Source: Chersky-806 sp036502405
GTDB taxonomy: Bacteria; Actinomycetota; Acidimicrobiia; IMCC26256; JAENVU01
Assembly: GCA_036502405.1 (NCBI GenBank)
Contig: DASXYP010000031.1
Span: forward strand, 1-64,000
DNA length: 64,000 nucleotides
Direction: 5' to 3'
Made by a program: the position numbers and the translations under genes. Positions 49,818-58,419 of the stretch are shown in pieces; the stretch's first letter is position 1; every line of letters starts with the position of its first letter. The notes under the pieces are model-generated. The model made no database searches and was not told the DNA's origin. It was given only the letters and a program-made list of their open reading frames with translations.

Positions 49818-49913
49818 GCCGAAGGTCTCGTCCATCCGCTGACGCGGACCTGGGGGCCGGGGCTCATCGCCCAGCGTGTCGACCACCCAGCGTTGGGACT
49901 ACTCCCCTTCGCC
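49818..49913 (-). promoter_or_regulatory. Candidate yybP-ykoY manganese riboswitch
   Basis: On the minus strand the leader reads GGCGAAGGGGAGTAG at its 5' side and GAGACCTTCGG at its 3' side. The GAAGG/CCTTC segments form P1, and GGGGAGTAG plus the 3' GAGACC-type strand are the conserved yybP-ykoY landmarks; GTCGACACG lies in the loop position where GTCAA-type sequence is expected. It is about 96 nt and ends 86 nt before the exporter GTG. A TACGCT at 49920-49925 would place the transcript start at its 5' edge. High Mn should turn the gene on. Confidence 0.82.
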
Positions 49914-50051
49914 GCCCGCAGCGTACCGCCGGCTCGCGATGTGGTGGCAGCCCGGCAGCCCCTCACGCGTCTCTCATCGGTCGGGGCGCAGGGTCCACGG
50001 GAGTCGCCTGTCCGCCAGGCCCCCCAGCCTCTCCTCGGCAGGTCGACCGCG

Positions 50052-50084
50052 TGAGACCCTGGCCCGCCCCGAGCCGGGGTCTCA
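50052..50084. promoter_or_regulatory. Inverted repeat in intergenic region
   Basis: TGAGACCC (50052-50059) pairs with GGGTCTCA (50077-50084), loop 17 nt. It is upstream of both divergent genes. It could be an operator or part of an RNA structure; no function is evident. Confidence 0.35.
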
Positions 50085-50201
50085 TCGCGCCACTGCTGGT
50101 CAGTGATGTCGGCGAGTGGGCGCGCCACCCGCAGCCGAAGCCCGACGTCCAATTGCCCGCGCCGTAGCTGCAGGGCCATCCGTCCTGCTCGGGAGCGGGC
50201 C

Positions 50202-50207
50202 TACGCT
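50202..50207 (+). promoter_or_regulatory. -10 box of the gene at 50214 (leaderless)
   Basis: TACGCT ends 6 nt before the ATG at 50214. Confidence 0.5.
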
Positions 50208-50213
50208 GTCCGG

Positions 50214-50483
50214 ATGGGACAGGAAGGGCACGGACCGGTCCAGGTGCCGCAGGTTCCGGCCGCGCCGGAGCCGACGGTCGCCGAGCAGGGGGAGACCGCC
50301 ACGGACGGCGAGCACGCGCAGGTCGACGACGCACGCGGCCAGGAGCGGCACTTCCCGGGCAAGGACTTCGACCTGACCCAGACCCTCAACGCGAGCGGCG
50401 AGATGGAGTGGTCGGTGCTGCTCTACCGGCACCCGGCCGAGAAGCCCGAGCCGGTGCGGGACGAGAGCGGCCAGGCTCCCTGA
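50214..50483 (+). CDS. Hypothetical protein, 89 aa
   Basis: Not recognised. The N-terminal half is Pro/Gly/acidic and looks disordered; residues about 44-75 (ERHFPGKDFDLTQTLNASGEMEWSVLLYRHPA) are the only part that looks folded. The ATG is supported by the -10 box 6 nt upstream. No membrane segment. Function and partners cannot be inferred. Confidence 0.6.
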   Translation: MGQEGHGPVQVPQVPAAPEPTVAEQGETATDGEHAQVDDARGQERHFPGKDFDLTQTLNASGEMEWSVLLYRHPAEKPEPVRDESGQAP

Positions 50484-50627
50484 ACGGGTACGCGGGTGGC
50501 CTTCGCGCTCCTCGCGGCCGGCGCGGTCGCCGGCGTCTCGCGGTCGTGATGCGCTGAGCCCGACCGGTGCACGCTCGCGCCGCGCGCGCTCGCGAGGCGC
50601 GCGGTCGGCAAACGTCGCGGCCGGGGG

Positions 50628-50633
50628 TAGCCT
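50628..50633 (+). promoter_or_regulatory. -10 box of the gene at 50640 (leaderless)
   Basis: TAGCCT ends 6 nt before the ATG at 50640. Confidence 0.5.
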
Positions 50634-50639
50634 CCACGG

Positions 50640-51425
50640 ATGCAACCCTTCGAGCGTCTGCGGTACCTGGCGCGATGGTCGGAGGACGACGGACCCGAGC
50701 TGCTGAGCGAGGCGGCCGACTGCCTCGCCGCGTTCGGTGGTGATCCCGCGGGGCTCGTCGTGGCGTGCCGTCGCCTGCTGGCGCACCACCCGTCGTCGGC
50801 ATCGCTGTGGTGGCTCTGCTCCCAGGTCCTCGCGGCACCGGACGCGGTCGACGCGTCGTGGTCGGCGTGGCAGACGTACACCGACGACGCGACGCCGGGT
50901 CGCCTCGTCTCCGCGCTCCCCTTTCCCCACGACGATCCCGTCGCGGTGCTGGGGTGGCCGGATGTGATCGCGAGCGGGCTGGCGGAGCGCCCCGACCTCG
51001 ACGTGGTCGCGGTGCGCCTGCGCGGCCGGGGCGACGAGCTCTCCCGCCGGCTGCGCCGCGCCGAGCAACCGGTCCGCGTCGTCGCGGAGCCGGAGCTCCT
51101 CACCCTCGAGCCCTCGCACCTGCTCATCGAGACGTCGGCGGCAGGCGGCGGCTCGGCGATCGTCCCGTTCGGCGCGATCGACCTCGCGGCGGCGGCCCGC
51201 GCCCACGACACGAAGGTCTGGCTCGTCGCGCCAATGGGGCGGGTCCTGCCCGAGCGGCTCTTCCAGTCCCTGCTCCGCTCGATCGGCGACGACGACGACA
51301 CCGAGCTGATCGAGGCCGACGCGGTCGACCTCGTGGTCGGTCCGACCGGTCTGGACCCGGCCGGCGCGTTCACCCGTCGGATGGACTGCGCGGTCGCGCC
51401 GGAGCTGCTCCGACTCGCGGGATGA
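50640..51425 (+). CDS. Conserved hypothetical protein, possible eIF2B/isomerase-like fold
   Basis: 261 aa, soluble. The C-terminal half (about 120-255) reads like a Rossmann-type domain: PSHLLIETSAAGGGSAIVPFGAIDLAAAARAHDTKVWLVAPMGRVLP. This resembles in outline the eIF2B-related isomerases, in which a signal for substrate entry precedes AAAKEHGVPVYVVAP-like segments. The similarity is by eye and weak, and the N-terminal half is unassigned. Start is supported by the leaderless -10 box. Function unknown. Confidence 0.65.
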   Translation: MQPFERLRYLARWSEDDGPELLSEAADCLAAFGGDPAGLVVACRRLLAHHPSSASLWWLCSQVLAAPDAVDASWSAWQTYTDDATPGRLVSALPFPHDDPVAVLGWPDVIASGLAERPDLDVVAVRLRGRGDELSRRLRRAEQPVRVVAEPELLTLEPSHLLIETSAAGGGSAIVPFGAIDLAAAARAHDTKVWLVAPMGRVLPERLFQSLLRSIGDDDDTELIEADAVDLVVGPTGLDPAGAFTRRMDCAVAPELLRLAG

Positions 51426-51467
51426 TCCGCGCCGCGCGCGCTGCGGCTCGATAGCGTGCACGGTGAC

Positions 51468-51641
51468 ATGTACTTCTCGTCGGTGACCCAGCCCGGCCAG
51501 GATCCGATCCCGGCGCCCGAGCCCACCTGCGACCTGTCGACCGTCTGCCTCGCGTGCGGAGCGCAGATGCGCGAGGAGCACGCGCACTACCGGTGCCCGG
51601 CGTGCGGCTGGCGCGACTCCTGCTGCGACGGCCCTTACTGA
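51468..51641 (+). CDS. Small zinc-ribbon protein
   Basis: 57 aa from the ATG at 51468 (61 from the upstream GTG at 51456). Two CxxC knuckles, CLACG and CPACGWRDSCC, form a probable zinc ribbon. TAGCGT at 51452-51457 may be the -10 box, which overlaps the GTG and so favours the ATG. The last codons overlap the tail of the convergent fxsA by 7 nt. Function unknown. Confidence 0.7.
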   Translation: MYFSSVTQPGQDPIPAPEPTCDLSTVCLACGAQMREEHAHYRCPACGWRDSCCDGPY

Positions 51642-52138
51642 TCGACCGGCCCGCCTGGACCGCCCGGCGACGAGGGCGGCAGTGGGCGGCGCACGGGGGG
51701 CAGGACCTCGGGTGCGTCGGTCGGAACGGCGGCCCCGCCCTGGCCGCGCGTGTTCACGACCTTCACGACGCGGTTCGCGACCCGCACCGAGAAGCGACGC
51801 CGAACCAGCGCCCGCACGAAGGCGCGCACCGGCGGTAGCAGGAGGAGCAGCCCGATGATGCTGCTGATGAACCCGGGGAGGATCAGCAGCACTCCGGCGA
51901 CGAGGATCACGAGGCCGTCGACGAGCTCGGCCGCGGGCACGACCCCGGCGCGCAGCTGGGCGCGCACCTTCCGGTACACGCCGATGCCCTGGTACCGGAC
52001 GATCAGCACACCACCGGCCGAGATGAGCAGGAGGAGCAGGATCGAGTCCGGGTAGCCGATCCAGTGGGCCACCTGTACGAACACCGCGAGCTCCACGAGC
52101 GGCGCCACCACGAACAGGAGGATGAGCACGAGACCCAC
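51635..52138 (-). CDS. fxsA: FxsA-family membrane protein
   Basis: 167-aa cytoplasmic-membrane protein of the FxsA family, first described in E. coli for lifting phage T7 exclusion by F plasmid. It has four hydrophobic helices (from GLVLILLFVVAPLVELAVFVQ onward), the motif YPDSILLLLLISAGGVLIVRYQG, and a long Pro-rich C-terminal tail. The GTG at 52138 is the natural start, since the larger frame upstream is a shadow of rmuC. General role unclear. Confidence 0.88.
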   Translation of the reverse strand: MGLVLILLFVVAPLVELAVFVQVAHWIGYPDSILLLLLISAGGVLIVRYQGIGVYRKVRAQLRAGVVPAAELVDGLVILVAGVLLILPGFISSIIGLLLLLPPVRAFVRALVRRRFSVRVANRVVKVVNTRGQGGAAVPTDAPEVLPPVRRPLPPSSPGGPGGPVDQ

Positions 52139-52167
52139 GTGGCCATGGTACCGGGGCGGGCTCCCGG

Positions 52168-53328
52168 TCAGGCCTCGAGGTAGAGCCTCCGCTCGGGGTC
52201 GTTGACGGCCAGGGCCTGGTCCGTGCGCAGGTCCTCGATGCGGTCGAGCTGGCGTTCCAGCTGGCGGCGACGGGTGCCCGAGAGCTGGTCGAACGCGGCC
52301 GACGTGCTCTCGAGGCGCTTGCCGAGCGTGTCCATCTGCCCGACGAACCCCTCCCACTGCTTGCCGAACGATGCGAGCACCTCGAGGATCTCGTTGGTGG
52401 TGCGCTCGAGCCGGAAGCTGTCGACCGCCTGGCGGACGACCGCGAGGACCGCGAACAGGGTCAGCGGCGAGCACATGACGATCTTGTGGCCGAGCGCGTG
52501 CTCCAGGACCGCGGCGTCGTGCTCCTGGATGAACCCGTAGAGCTGCTCGTTCGGGATGAACAGCAGGACGCAGTCGACGGTCTCCGCGTCCGACGCGTTG
52601 TAGTCGCGCCCGGCGAGCTCCTTGACCTTCGCCCGCACGTCGCGCAGGAAGTCGTCCCGGTGGCGCCGCTGGTCGAGCTCGGACTCGGCGTCGAGGAACT
52701 TCAGGTAGCTGTCGAGCGGGAACTTCACGTCCATGTAGAGCACGACGCCGCGCGGGAGCAGGAACGTGAAGTCGGGGATGCCGCGACCGCCCTCGACCGA
52801 GACCTGCTTGCGATACTGGATGCCCTCGACGAAGCCCGCGAGTTCCAGGACGTCCTCGGCCATGCGCTCGCCCCACTGGCCCCGGGCCTTGCTGCTCGAC
52901 AGCGCCTCGCGCAGGCCCTGGGTGGTCCGGGTGAGCTCGGCGACGCCGTCGCGCTGCTGACGCAGGACCCCGGTCAGCACGTCGATCTTCGCCCCGCGCT
53001 GGGCCTCGAACTCGGCCAGCAGGTCGGTGACCCTCCCCAGCTCCTGGTTCATCGCCTCGAGTCGCGCGTCGATCAGGACGCGCTTGCCGTCGAGCTCCGT
53101 CGTCGAACGCTCGCGCTCGGTCTCCATGAGCGCCTTGTTCGCGTCGAGCAGCTGCGCGAGCACGGCGCCGCTCTGCTCGGCGGCGGCCAGTCCGGCCTCG
53201 CGGGCGATCGTGGCACCGTCGGGCCCGGACACCGCGGCACGACGGGACGCGGGCCCCGCGACCGCGACCGCCGCGGCGATCCCGACGATGAGGACGAACA
53301 GGACGATGAGCACGGTGACTGCATCCAT
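52168..53328 (-). CDS. rmuC: RmuC-family DNA recombination protein
   Basis: 386-aa protein that limits inversions between inverted repeats; the RmuC fold carries a PD-(D/E)XK-like nuclease core. An N-terminal membrane anchor (about 5-27) is followed by a coiled coil (about 50-140). The core shows the segment SSKARGQWGERMAEDVLE and then IPDFTFLLPRGVVLYMDVKFPLDSYLKF, containing the putative catalytic D...D/E-x-K. It lies between fxsA and the transglutaminase operon. A start two codons upstream is equally possible. Confidence 0.9.
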   Translation of the reverse strand: MDAVTVLIVLFVLIVGIAAAVAVAGPASRRAAVSGPDGATIAREAGLAAAEQSGAVLAQLLDANKALMETERERSTTELDGKRVLIDARLEAMNQELGRVTDLLAEFEAQRGAKIDVLTGVLRQQRDGVAELTRTTQGLREALSSSKARGQWGERMAEDVLELAGFVEGIQYRKQVSVEGGRGIPDFTFLLPRGVVLYMDVKFPLDSYLKFLDAESELDQRRHRDDFLRDVRAKVKELAGRDYNASDAETVDCVLLFIPNEQLYGFIQEHDAAVLEHALGHKIVMCSPLTLFAVLAVVRQAVDSFRLERTTNEILEVLASFGKQWEGFVGQMDTLGKRLESTSAAFDQLSGTRRRQLERQLDRIEDLRTDQALAVNDPERRLYLEA

Positions 53329-53386
53329 GCCCACAGCGTGGCGGCAGGGTGGGACAGCTACGCAGGAACGCGGCCCGGCGGGCGGT

Positions 53387-54238
53387 TCAGGCCAGCCGGG
53401 TGAGCTCCACCGTCACGTCCAGGGCGTCGGCGCCACTGCCGTGGTAGAGGCCCTTGAGCGGCGGCACGTCGCCGTAGTCGCGCCCGTGCGCGACGACCAC
53501 GTGGCGCGGACCGACGTCACTGCCGCTGGTCGGGTCGAACGGAACCCACTCCCCCAGCCACGCCTCGATCCACGCGTGGCTCTCCCCCGCGATGACCGTC
53601 CCGACCGCCGCATCCGCATCCGCCGGGTGCAGGTACCCGGACGTGTAGCGGGCCGGGACGCCGAGGCTGCGCACGAGGGTGAGCGCAAGGTGAGCGAAGT
53701 CCTGGCACACGCCCCGTCGCGCGCGGAGCGCCTCGCGCGCGGTGGTGGTCACGGTGGTCGAACCCGGCTCGTACTCCATGTGCTCGTGGATCCATCCGCA
53801 CACGCGCTCCACCGAGTCGCGCGGGGTCGCGCCGGGGCCGAGCTCGGCCCCGACGGCGAGCACGGGCTCGGCCGGCGCGGTGTAGGTGGTCGACGAGAGG
53901 AACTCGCACCATTGGTCCTGCACGTCCTCCGAGCGCAGGTCGGCCCAGGTGATCGCCGGCGGCGGCCGGTCTCCGTCCAATCCGGTCTCCACCACCGACG
54001 AGCCGGACACTGACAGCTCGCGGTGCACGCGGTTGAGGTCGAAGGAGTGGACCCAGGTGCCCCAGTAGTCGCGGTACCGGGTCAACGCCGCGCCCGGTCG
54101 CACGTCGATGCGGTGCTCGGTCACCCGCTGTGACGCGGTGTCCGCCGGCGTGAGCCGCGCTTCGTTGTACGACGCGTGCACGTCGCCGCGGTAGCGGTAC
54201 CCGGTGTGGTGCACGACGCGGAGTCGCCAGCCCGTCAT
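53387..54238 (-). CDS. Transglutaminase-like peptidase
   Basis: 283-aa papain-fold protein of the bacterial transglutaminase-like group. The beta-rich N-terminal domain begins RLRVVHHTGYRYRGDV; the catalytic triad is Cys in RRGVCQDFAHLAL (about 180), His in GESHAWIEAW (about 217) and Asp in WVPFDPTSG (about 231). The ATG overlaps the stop of the alpha-E gene, completing the widespread ATP-grasp/alpha-E/transglutaminase triad, a predicted peptide-bond making and breaking system. It acts in the cytosol as no signal peptide is seen. Confidence 0.93.
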   Translation of the reverse strand: MTGWRLRVVHHTGYRYRGDVHASYNEARLTPADTASQRVTEHRIDVRPGAALTRYRDYWGTWVHSFDLNRVHRELSVSGSSVVETGLDGDRPPPAITWADLRSEDVQDQWCEFLSSTTYTAPAEPVLAVGAELGPGATPRDSVERVCGWIHEHMEYEPGSTTVTTTAREALRARRGVCQDFAHLALTLVRSLGVPARYTSGYLHPADADAAVGTVIAGESHAWIEAWLGEWVPFDPTSGSDVGPRHVVVAHGRDYGDVPPLKGLYHGSGADALDVTVELTRLA

Positions 54239-55167
54239 GCGGTCCACTTGATGGCGCGGGAGTCGAGGAAGTACCGGTTCGTCACCGAGTCGTGGACGTC
54301 GCCGGTCGCGGCCTGCAGCGACTCCAGGAGCTCCGGCAGGTCCGCGGCCGCGTCGCTCACCCGTAGGAAGCTGAGCTCGGCGTGGCAGCGGCCGACGATC
54401 CGGCGGGCGTCGTCGTCCAACCCGGTCCGTCCGGCCCGCGGGTCGAGCTCGCCGAGCGCGCGTTGCGCCGCGGTGAGCGCATGGAGCACCGACCGGGGAA
54501 ACAGCCGGTCGAGCAGGAGGAACTCGAGAGCCGATGAAGCGTCGACGCCGTGGCGGTACGTGCGGAGGTACGCCTCGTACGCGGAGCAGCACCGCAGGGT
54601 GGTGGCCCAGACCGTGGGGCCCCAGGTCTCGGTGTAGCGCGCGGACAGGAGCCGGGCAGTCATGTCGACCCGCTCGAGGTTGCGCCCGAGCACGAGGAAC
54701 GACCAGCCCTCGTCGCGGCTGAGGGTCGAGTCGGCCAGCCCGGCGAGCATCGCCGCCCGCTCCTTCACCCACCGGAAGAAGTCGTGCGGGGTGCGCCCGG
54801 CGACGAGCCGCGCCTGGTTCGCCAGCTGGTGGTGGGTCGTGTTCAGCGACTCCCACATCTCCGACGAGATCGCCTCGCGGGCGCCGCGCGCGTTCTCCCA
54901 CGCCGCGGTCAGTGACGACGTGATCGACGCGGGGTTCCGCGGGTCGAAGGAAAGGAACTCCGCGACGCCGTCCGCGTTCGTCGCGGCGATCAGCGCGTCC
55001 GGGTCGTCGCCCATCGCCCGGAGGAGCCCTGCGCAGGCCGACGCCTCGTCGGCCCACCGGTCCTCGAGCAGGTGGTGGTAGTGCACGTCGAGCAGCCGCG
55101 CGGTGTCCTCGGCGCGCTCCGTGTACCGGCCGATCCAGTACAGCGACTCCGCGATCCGGCTCAGCAC
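54235..55167 (-). CDS. Alpha-E domain protein (DUF403)
   Basis: 310-aa all-helical protein. It begins VLSRIAESLYWIGRYTERAEDTARLLDVHYH, the classic alpha-E opening, and contains DEGWSFLVLGRNLERVDMTARLL (about 165-187), the internal repeat of the same motif. The enzymatic role is unknown, but it nearly always occurs with the ATP-grasp and transglutaminase neighbours. GTG at 55167; the frame extends further upstream only as a shadow of the ATP-grasp gene. Coupled to the next gene by ATGA. Confidence 0.93.
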   Translation of the reverse strand: MLSRIAESLYWIGRYTERAEDTARLLDVHYHHLLEDRWADEASACAGLLRAMGDDPDALIAATNADGVAEFLSFDPRNPASITSSLTAAWENARGAREAISSEMWESLNTTHHQLANQARLVAGRTPHDFFRWVKERAAMLAGLADSTLSRDEGWSFLVLGRNLERVDMTARLLSARYTETWGPTVWATTLRCCSAYEAYLRTYRHGVDASSALEFLLLDRLFPRSVLHALTAAQRALGELDPRAGRTGLDDDARRIVGRCHAELSFLRVSDAAADLPELLESLQAATGDVHDSVTNRYFLDSRAIKWTA

Positions 55168-55183
55168 GAGGTCACCACCGCGG

Positions 55184-56722
55184 TCACTGCTGCTGCCCCT
55201 GGGCCTGCACGGGTCCCCGGTCTGGTGCGCGCAGCGGCGCGTCCGCCACCGGCGCCGCCGGAGTCGCGGGATCCGGCACCGGCTCCGGACCATCGGACGA
55301 GCCGGCCAGCACCCAGGTGTCCTTCGAACCGCCACCCTGGCTCGAGTTCACCACGAGGCTCCCCTCGGGCAGCGCGACGCGCGTCAGGCCCCCGGGCGCA
55401 ACCCACACCCGCTCCCCGTCGTTGATCGCGAAGGGCCGGAGGTCGAGGTGGCGCGGTCCCATCGCGTCGTCGACGTAGGTCGGTGCAGTGGACAGCGCGA
55501 CCGGCTCCTGCGCGATCCAGCCGCGGGGGTTGCGGCGGATGCTTCGGGCGAGCTCGGTCAGCGTCTCGTCGTCCGCCTGCGGCCCGATGACGAGCCCGTG
55601 CCCGCCCGAGCCGTCGACGGGCTTCACCACGAGTCGGTCGAGCCGCTCGAGCGCCCACGCGCATACGTCGGGCGACTCCAGGCGGAACGTCTCGACGTTC
55701 GCGAGGACGGGCTCCTCGCCCAGGTAGTAGCGCACCATCTCCGGGACGTACGGGAACAGCGCCTTGTCGTCGCCCACGCCGTTGCCCACGGCGTTCGCGA
55801 TCGTCACCGTCCCCGCGCGTGCCGCGTTCACGATGCCCGGGCAACCGAGAACGGAGTCGCCGCGGAAGTGCAGCGGGTCCAGGTAGTCGTCGTCGATGCG
55901 GCGGTACACGACGTCCACCCGCTGCATGCCCTCGGTGGTCCGCATGGCGACGAGATTGTCGTGGCAGACGAGGTCGCTGCCCTCGACCAGCTCGACGCCC
56001 ATCTGGCGGGCCAGGAACGAGTGCTCGAAGTACGCGGCGTTGTGGACGCCGGGCGTCAGCACCACGACGACAGGGTTGTCGACCGGTGCGGTCGCCCGCA
56101 GCGCCTCGAGCAGGTGGGTCGGGTAGTCGGCCACCCGTCGGACCCGGTGGCTCGCGAACAGCTCGGGGAAGACACGGGTCATCGCCCGGCGGTTCTCGAT
56201 CACGTACGAGATCCCCGACGGGGTCCGCAGGTTGTCCTCCAGGACCCGGAACCGGCCCTCGCCGTCGCGCACGAGGTCGATGCCGGCGACGTGGACCCGC
56301 ACTCCTCGCGGCGGCTCGATCCCCGCGGCGGCCCGCTCGAAGTTGGTCGAGGTGACGACCAGCCGCCGCGGGATGACGCCGTCGCGAAGGATCCGTCCCG
56401 GTCCGTACACGTCGGCCAGGAACGCCTCGAGCGCAAGCACCCGCTGGCGGACACCCTGCTCGATGGTGGCCCACTCGTCGGCGGGCAGGATGCGGGGCAC
56501 CAGGTCGAGCGGGAACGGCCGCTCCTCCCCTGAGAGCTGGAACGTGATGCCCGCGTCCCGGAACGCCCGGTCCCGCGCGTCGCAGCGCTCCTCGAAGTCC
56601 CGCCGGGACAGGGTCTGGAGGACGCCGCTCAGGGACGCGTAGTGCTCACGGGGCCGCACGTCCGCCGTGAACATCTCGTCGTAGGCGCCCGCGGTGCGAT
56701 AAGCGTCGAGCAGGTCCCCCAT
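55184..56722 (-). CDS. Circularly permuted ATP-grasp peptide ligase
   Basis: 512-aa CP-ATP-grasp protein (DUF404/DUF407). ATP-grasp core elements include VKPVDGSGGHGLVIGP and RRIDDDYLDPLHF (about 274-286). The characteristic end is LVVNSSQGGGSKDTWV, after which a 50-residue Pro/Ala-rich tail follows. Members are predicted to form amide bonds, possibly on glutamate-containing peptides. It leads the triad operon, and TAGCGT lies 9 nt before the ATG. With Pup ligation machinery also in this window, the cell has two ATP-dependent amide-ligation themes. Confidence 0.94.
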   Translation of the reverse strand: MGDLLDAYRTAGAYDEMFTADVRPREHYASLSGVLQTLSRRDFEERCDARDRAFRDAGITFQLSGEERPFPLDLVPRILPADEWATIEQGVRQRVLALEAFLADVYGPGRILRDGVIPRRLVVTSTNFERAAAGIEPPRGVRVHVAGIDLVRDGEGRFRVLEDNLRTPSGISYVIENRRAMTRVFPELFASHRVRRVADYPTHLLEALRATAPVDNPVVVVLTPGVHNAAYFEHSFLARQMGVELVEGSDLVCHDNLVAMRTTEGMQRVDVVYRRIDDDYLDPLHFRGDSVLGCPGIVNAARAGTVTIANAVGNGVGDDKALFPYVPEMVRYYLGEEPVLANVETFRLESPDVCAWALERLDRLVVKPVDGSGGHGLVIGPQADDETLTELARSIRRNPRGWIAQEPVALSTAPTYVDDAMGPRHLDLRPFAINDGERVWVAPGGLTRVALPEGSLVVNSSQGGGSKDTWVLAGSSDGPEPVPDPATPAAPVADAPLRAPDRGPVQAQGQQQ

Positions 56723-56731
56723 CGCCCCCCG

Positions 56732-56737
56732 ACGCTA
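56732..56737 (-). promoter_or_regulatory. -10 box of the ATP-grasp triad operon
   Basis: TAGCGT on the minus strand, 9 nt before the ATG at 56722. The leader would be only a few nucleotides. Confidence 0.4.
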
Positions 56738-56829
56738 CGGACGCGACGTTTCGGCACTGTTTCGGGGGCGTGGCCGCCGGAGGGCGCGGCGCAGTCACGA
56801 TCCGGCAGCTGCCCGCCGGGGACCTTCGC

Positions 56830-57588
56830 CTAGAAGGTTCCGCCGTCCACCGCGACGCGCACGCCCGTCACGTACCGGCCGCCCGAGCCGACCAGGAACC
56901 GCACGACGTCGGCGACCTCCTCGGGCGTGCACACGTGACCGAACGGCGACCGCGCGTCGAGCGTGCCGATGTCCTCGACCCCCATCGCACCCTTCACGAG
57001 TCGGCGCCCCATCTCCGTCGCGACGAGACCCGGCGCCACCACGTTGACGTGGATCCCGTTGCGCCGCTCCTCCTTGGCGAGCGTCATCGCGAGCGCCTCG
57101 AGCGCGGCCTTCGCCATGTTGTAGGGCGACGAGTTCGCGGCCAGGTGGGTGGTGGCGGCGCTGGAGATCATCACGACGTCGCCCCGATCGCGCTCTCGCA
57201 TCGGCGGCACGAGCTCCTGGCAGAGGACGAACGCGCCGAGCGCGTGGGTGCGGAACAGCCGCTCGATCTCGGCGGGGTCCGTGTGGGCGACGTCCTGGCC
57301 ACGCGACGCGATGCCCGCGCTGTGCACGAGGACGTCGATCGGGCCGAGCTGGTCGAGCGCCGTGCGGGCGAGGTTCCGGGCCTGGTCGACGTCGTCCACC
57401 GACGCACCGATGGCCAGGGCCCGCCGGCCGAGGGCCTCGATCTCGGCGACGGTCGCGATCGCCGACTCCTCGTCCTTGCGGTAGCTGATCGCGACGTCGG
57501 CGCCGTCCCGGGCGAGGCCGAGCGCGACCTCGCGCCCGATGCCCCGACCGCCGCCGGTGACCAGCGCCGTACGACCCTTCGCGTCCAT
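56830..57588 (-). CDS. Short-chain dehydrogenase/reductase
   Basis: 252-aa FabG-like SDR: TGGGRGIGREVALGLA (about 11-26), SAGIAS, MISSAATTH with catalytic Ser, YNMAK (about 155-159). The C-terminus SGGRYVTGVRVAVDGGTF is typical. The ATG at 57588 overlaps the enoyl-CoA hydratase stop (TGATG), so it is co-translated with it. This pairing suggests a 3-hydroxyacyl or alcohol step in the same degradation path. A GTG just upstream could add one residue. Confidence 0.9.
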   Translation of the reverse strand: MDAKGRTALVTGGGRGIGREVALGLARDGADVAISYRKDEESAIATVAEIEALGRRALAIGASVDDVDQARNLARTALDQLGPIDVLVHSAGIASRGQDVAHTDPAEIERLFRTHALGAFVLCQELVPPMRERDRGDVVMISSAATTHLAANSSPYNMAKAALEALAMTLAKEERRNGIHVNVVAPGLVATEMGRRLVKGAMGVEDIGTLDARSPFGHVCTPEEVADVVRFLVGSGGRYVTGVRVAVDGGTF

Positions 57589-58412
57589 CACTTCACCTCA
57601 CCGACGTCGAAGCGGGGCGGTCGCTTCTCCAGGAACGCCGCCATCGCCTCCTGCATGTCACCGGCGAAGCTCGAGAGCAGCTGCGTGCGGTTCTCGAGGT
57701 CGATGCCGGCCTGCAGGCTCCCGATCTCCAGCTGGCTCCACATGACCTCCTTGGTCATGCGGACCCCGAACGGCCCGTTGCCCAGGATCACCGCGGCCTT
57801 CGCGAGTGCCGTTTCGAGGAGCGCGTCGTCCGGGACGACGTCGGTCACGAGCCCGATCCGTTCGGCCTCGGCCGCGTCGGCGAACCGCCCGGTGAGCATC
57901 AGCTCGTAGGCGCGCGACGCGCCAACGAGCCGGGGCAGGATCCAGCTGGTGCCGATGTCGCACGCGGACAACCCGACCTTGATGAACGCGACGTTGAAGC
58001 GCGCGGACGACGCGGCGATGCGGATGTCGCTGCCGAGCGCGAGCGCGAGCCCGCCGCCCGAAGCCGCGCCGTTGACCGCGGCGATGATCGGCTGGGGCTG
58101 GCTGCGGAACGTCGGGATGAGGCCGGCGATGTACTGCTGCACCCGCAGCCCCGCGTGGACGGTCCCGGTGCGGGCCGGGCCGGGGATGTCGACGCCCTCG
58201 GCCAGGTCGAGCCCGGCGCAGAAGCCCGGGCCGGCGCCGGTGAGCACGATCACGCGGCACGTGGGATCTGCGCGCAGGTCGGCCAGCGCGGCGTACAGCC
58301 CGTCGAGCAGCGCGTAGTTCATCGCGTTGCGCCGCTCGGGCCGGTTCAGGGTGACGATCGCGACCTCGTCGGTCGACCGGTCGACGAGGACGGCGTCCTC
58401 GGTGGGACTCAT
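57588..58412 (-). CDS. Enoyl-CoA hydratase/isomerase
   Basis: 274-aa crotonase-fold enzyme. The oxyanion-hole segments are NRPERRNAMNYALLDGL (about 23-39), TGAGPGFCAGLDLAEG (about 60-75) and NGAASGGGLALALGSDIRIA (about 113-132). The catalytic Glu usually found in the last segment is not evident at the first position (AASGGGLALA), so it may be an isomerase or thioesterase-type member. Ends PPRFDVGEVK. Upstream of the SDR, and 7 nt after the exonuclease gene. Confidence 0.87.
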   Translation of the reverse strand: MSPTEDAVLVDRSTDEVAIVTLNRPERRNAMNYALLDGLYAALADLRADPTCRVIVLTGAGPGFCAGLDLAEGVDIPGPARTGTVHAGLRVQQYIAGLIPTFRSQPQPIIAAVNGAASGGGLALALGSDIRIAASSARFNVAFIKVGLSACDIGTSWILPRLVGASRAYELMLTGRFADAAEAERIGLVTDVVPDDALLETALAKAAVILGNGPFGVRMTKEVMWSQLEIGSLQAGIDLENRTQLLSSFAGDMQEAMAAFLEKRPPRFDVGEVK

Positions 58413-58419
58413 CGGTGGT

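Larger units (their letters stand above)
49732..50213. other. 482-bp intergenic region with regulatory RNA
   Basis: No gene seen. It holds the candidate manganese riboswitch at 49818-49913, a 16-20-nt-spaced stem at 50052-50084, and divergent starts for the cation exporter and the small gene at 50214. The rest, about 49930-50050, is GC-rich with no feature I can name. Confidence 0.5.

Noticed and set aside
50052..50084. A second yybP-ykoY element
   Set aside because: Only GAGACC-like sequence is shared; the GGGGAGTAG block is absent, so it was kept only as an inverted repeat.
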